The notes under the pieces: generated by a model | The model's database searches: none | What the model saw: the letters and a program-made list of their open reading frames with translations, nothing else | What the model was told of the DNA's origin: nothing | Part shown: positions 61,599 to 64,000 of the stretch, one piece after another | How the letters are laid out: the number at the start of each line of letters is the position of its first letter | Position numbering within the stretch: the first letter of the stretch is position 1 | Program-made: the position numbers and the translations under genes | From: Pseudomonas jinjuensis | GTDB taxonomy: Bacteria; Pseudomonadota; Gammaproteobacteria; Pseudomonadales; Pseudomonadaceae | Length of the DNA: 64,000 bases | Direction: 5' to 3' | NCBI RefSeq assembly: GCF_900103845.1 | Contig: NZ_FNIJ01000008.1 | Span: 124,001-188,000, forward strand

Positions 61599-62510
61599 AT
61601 GATGACCCTCCGCCAGATCCGCCACTTCATCGCCGTCGCCGAGACCGGTTCGATCTCCGCCGCCGCACAGGCGGTGTTCATCTCGCAATCCACGCTGACC
61701 CTCGCCATCCAGCAGCTGGAAGAGGAAATCGGCGTGCGCCTGTTCGAGCGTCACGCCAAGGGCATGACCCTCACCCACCAGGGCCACCAGTTCCTGCGCC
61801 AGGCGCACCTGATCCTGGCGACCGTGGAGAACGCCAAGCGCAGCCTGCAGCAGAGCACCGACAAGGTTTCCGGCAGCCTGACCATAGGCGTGACCAGCCT
61901 GGTGGCCGGCTATTATCTGGCCGACCTGATCAACCGCTTCCAGCGCGCCTACCCCAACGTGCAGACCCGCGTGGTGGAAGACGAGCGGCCTTATATAGAG
62001 CACCTGCTGGTGGCCGGCGAAATCGACGTCGGCGTGCTGATCCTGTCCAACCTGGAAGACCGCCACGCCCTGCAGACCGAGGTGCTGACCCACTCGCCGC
62101 ACCGCCTCTGGCTGCCGGCGCAGCACCCGCTGCTGGAGCGCGACAGCATCAGCCTGGCGGACGTCGCCGGCGAGCCGCTGATCCAGCTGAACGCCGACGA
62201 GATGGGCCTGCACACCCAGCGCATCTGGTCGCGCGCCGGGCTGGTGCCGCAGGTGACGCTGCGCACCGCCTCGGTGGAAGCCGTGCGCAGCCTGGTGGCC
62301 GCGGGGCTCGGCCTGTCGATCCAGCCGGACATGACCTACCGCCCCTGGTCGCTGGAAGGCGACATCATCGAGGCGCGGCCGCTGGTGGATCTCGGCGAGC
62401 CGCTGGACGTGGGCCTGGCCTGGCGGCGCGGTACGGCGCGGCCGGCGCTGGTGGACCCGTTCCTTACCGTGGCCCGCGAACAGCCGAACAGCCGCAGGCC
62501 TTCGATTTAA
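61599..62510 (+). CDS. LysR-family regulator beside an aldehyde dehydrogenase
   Basis: 303 aa. N-terminal HTH MMTLRQIRHFIAVAETGSISAAAQAVFISQSTLTLAIQQLEEEIGVRLFERHAKGM. The ligand domain has SLVAGYYLADLINRFQRAYPNVQTRVVEDERPYIEHLLVAGEIDVGVLIL. It is of the type found near aldehyde/amine catabolism genes, though no ligand can be read from sequence. No clear ribosome site ahead of ATG 61599; the second ATG at 61602 is equally possible. 104 bp before the dehydrogenase gene on the same strand. Confidence 0.9.
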   Translation: MMTLRQIRHFIAVAETGSISAAAQAVFISQSTLTLAIQQLEEEIGVRLFERHAKGMTLTHQGHQFLRQAHLILATVENAKRSLQQSTDKVSGSLTIGVTSLVAGYYLADLINRFQRAYPNVQTRVVEDERPYIEHLLVAGEIDVGVLILSNLEDRHALQTEVLTHSPHRLWLPAQHPLLERDSISLADVAGEPLIQLNADEMGLHTQRIWSRAGLVPQVTLRTASVEAVRSLVAAGLGLSIQPDMTYRPWSLEGDIIEARPLVDLGEPLDVGLAWRRGTARPALVDPFLTVAREQPNSRRPSI

Positions 62511-62614
62511 TCGAACGCCGCTTTCAATAATTAGAATTTGTCGACCTCACGCCCGGAATCTAGTCTCTCGTCGCATAAACAGGGGCAGGCCGGGCACAGT
62601 CCGGAGCAGCAACC

Positions 62615-64000
62615 ATGGCCCCAGAAAACAAGAGCGAAAAGAAACGAGCTTCGAAGATGACCGGCGCCGCCAGCACTCCCACCCTGCACACCGAACTGCT
62701 GATCGACGGTCAGCTGGTGGTCGGCGCGGGCATGGTCGAGCCGATCGTCAACCCGGCCAACGGCGAAACCCTGGTGTCCATCGCCGAAGCCTCCCCCGAC
62801 CAGGTCGAACAGGCCGTGCAGGCCGCCCAGCGCGCCTTCCCCGGCTGGTCGCGGACCACCCCGGCGCAGCGCTCCGCCGCCCTCCTCGCCATCGCCGACG
62901 CCATCGACAGGCGCGCCGACTCCCTCGCCCGCCTGGAAGCCCTGAACTGCGGCAAGCCGCTGCATCTGGCGCGGCAGGACGACGTGCCCGCCACCGCCGA
63001 CGTGTTCCGCTTCTTCGCCGGCGCCGTGCGCTGCCAGCAGGGCCAGCTCGCCGGCGAATACGTGCCCGGCCACACCAGCATGGTGCGCCGCGACCCGCTC
63101 GGCGTGGTCGCTTCCATCGCGCCATGGAACTACCCGCTGATGATGGCCGCGTGGAAGATCGCCCCGGCGCTGGCCGCCGGCAATACCGTGGTGTTCAAGC
63201 CGTCCGAGCACACGCCGCTGTCGGTGCTGGCGCTGGCGCCGGCATTCGCCGAGATCCTTCCGCCGGGCGTGCTGAACCTCATCTGCGGTGGCGGCGAGAG
63301 CGTCGGCAGCCCGCTGGTCAGCCACCCGCGCGTGCGCATGGTGTCGCTCACCGGCGATATCGTCACCGGCCAGAAGATCCTCCAGGCCGCCGCCCGCACC
63401 CTCAAGCGCACCCATCTGGAACTCGGCGGCAAGGCGCCGGTGATCGTCTGCAACGACGCCGACATCGACGCCGTCGTACAGGGCGTGCGCGCCCACGGCT
63501 ACTACAACGCCGGCCAGGACTGCACCGCCGCCTGCCGCATCTACGCCCAGGCCGGTATTCACGACCGCCTGGTGGCCGAGCTCGGCGACGCCGTCGGCAG
63601 CATCCGCTTCGCCCGCAAGCGCGACCAGGACAACGAGATCAGCCCGCTGATCACCGCCCGCCAGCGCGACCGCGTGGCCAGCTTCGTCGAGCGCGCCCTC
63701 GGCCAGCCGCATATCGAACGTGTCACCGGCGCCGCCGTGCATTCCGGCCCCGGCTTCTATTACCAGCCGACCCTGCTGGCCGGCTGCAAGCAGCAGGACG
63801 AGATCGTCCAGCGCGAAGTCTTCGGCCCGGTGGTCACCGTGACCCGCTTCGACGAACTGGAGCAGGCGGTGGACTGGGCCAACGATTCCGAATACGGCCT
63901 GGCGTCCTCGGTATGGACGCAGAACCTCGACAAGGCGCTGCAGATCGCCAACCGCCTGCAGTACGGCTGCACCTGGATCAACACCCATTTCATGCTCGCC
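62615..64000 (+). CDS. Aldehyde dehydrogenase, gamma-aminobutyraldehyde type, cut by window edge
   Basis: 462 visible residues, running off the right edge. It oxidises an aldehyde with [38 protein letters not shown] is the substrate/NAD region. [11 protein letters not shown] carries the general-base Glu, and [16 protein letters not shown] the catalytic Cys. The pattern GQDCTAACR matches gamma-aminobutyraldehyde / betaine-aldehyde-like enzymes, so polyamine breakdown is a fair guess. Start ATG 62615 with ccggagcagcaacc; ATG 62657 is an alternative. Confidence 0.92.
   Translation, partial: MAPENKSEKKRASKMTGAASTPTLHTELLIDGQLVVGAGMVEPIVNPANGETLVSIAEASPDQVEQAVQAAQRAFPGWSRTTPAQRSAALLAIADAIDRRADSLARLEALNCGKPLHLARQDDVPATADVFRFFAGAVRCQQGQLAGEYVPGHTSMVRRDPLGVVASIAPWNYPLMMAAWKIAPALAAGNTVVFKPSEHTPLSVLALAPAFAEILPPGVLNLICGGGESVGSPLVSHPRVRMVSLTGDIVTGQKILQAAARTLKRTHLELGGKAPVIVCNDADIDAVVQGVRAHGYYNAGQDCTAACRIYAQAGIHDRLVAELGDAVGSIRFARKRDQDNEISPLITARQRDRVASFVERALGQPHIERVTGAAVHSGPGFYYQPTLLAGCKQQDEIVQREVFGPVVTVTRFDELEQAVDWANDSEYGLASSVWTQNLDKALQIANRLQYGCTWINTHFMLA

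Overview
The window is GC-rich bacterial chromosome, most likely from a Pseudomonas of the aeruginosa / nitroreducens / citronellolis type. This is inferred from the many Pseudomonas-style intergenic REP elements (core tcgcgggcatggcccgctc and the related gtaggagc...gctcgcga form), the codon usage, and the gene set: QuiC, pcaHG/pcaBC with pcaQ, OprD-type porin, DUF1302/DUF1329 pair, LysP, RsmC. No phage, transposase, plasmid, CRISPR, rRNA or tRNA gene was seen. Both edges cut a gene: trxB on the left, an aldehyde dehydrogenase on the right.

Layout. 1-14.6 kb is housekeeping: thioredoxin reductase, a CHASE4-PAS-GGDEF diguanylate cyclase, CysZ, a DegV protein, an old-yellow-enzyme reductase, a nitroreductase, glutathione peroxidase, SlyD-type isomerase, a DUF3565 gene leading into ackA-pta, an acyltransferase, an OmpA-like lipoprotein and a metallo-beta-lactamase-fold hydrolase.

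14.8-39.9 kb is a large hydroaromatic/aromatic acid catabolic region. AroQ (type II 3-dehydroquinase), a quinate/shikimate dehydrogenase and QuiC (3-dehydroshikimate dehydratase) would convert quinate or shikimate to protocatechuate. PcaHG, PcaB and PcaC then carry out ring cleavage and the next steps, under PcaQ. pcaD and the 3-oxoadipate genes are not in the window. Interleaved are genes the textbook quinate route does not need: a second, divergent shikimate-dehydrogenase homologue, three ketosteroid-dehydrogenase-like flavoproteins, a NIPSNAP protein, a TIM-barrel isomerase, a Gfo/Idh/MocA oxidoreductase, an MFS importer, an OprD-type porin, and two IclR and one TetR regulators. Conserved operators link these units. 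A three-half-site element with 20-bp direct spacing sits at three promoters and resembles PcaR/PcaU sites. A TGGAA-N5-TTCCA box sits at two others. A perfect PcaQ-type palindrome lies ahead of pcaH and contains the pcaQ stop codon. I read the region as one regulon for taking up and aromatising hydroaromatic acids, possibly including substrates beyond quinate and shikimate.

39.9-49.7 kb looks like a fatty-acyl or hydrocarbon-related module: a MalT/AlkS-type regulator, DUF1329 and DUF1302 envelope proteins, an AlkK-like acyl-CoA ligase and a thiolase. A 16-nt motif is shared by the DUF1302 promoter and the ligase/thiolase promoter.

49.8-64 kb is mixed: an MFS pump with a divergent AraC regulator, a LysE exporter, a hydroxyacid dehydrogenase, RsmC, LysP, a UPF0016 manganese exporter behind a yybP-ykoY riboswitch, a nucleoside-sugar-type epimerase, an M48 lipoprotein protease, two tandem DUF533 proteins, and a LysR regulator beside the truncated aldehyde dehydrogenase.
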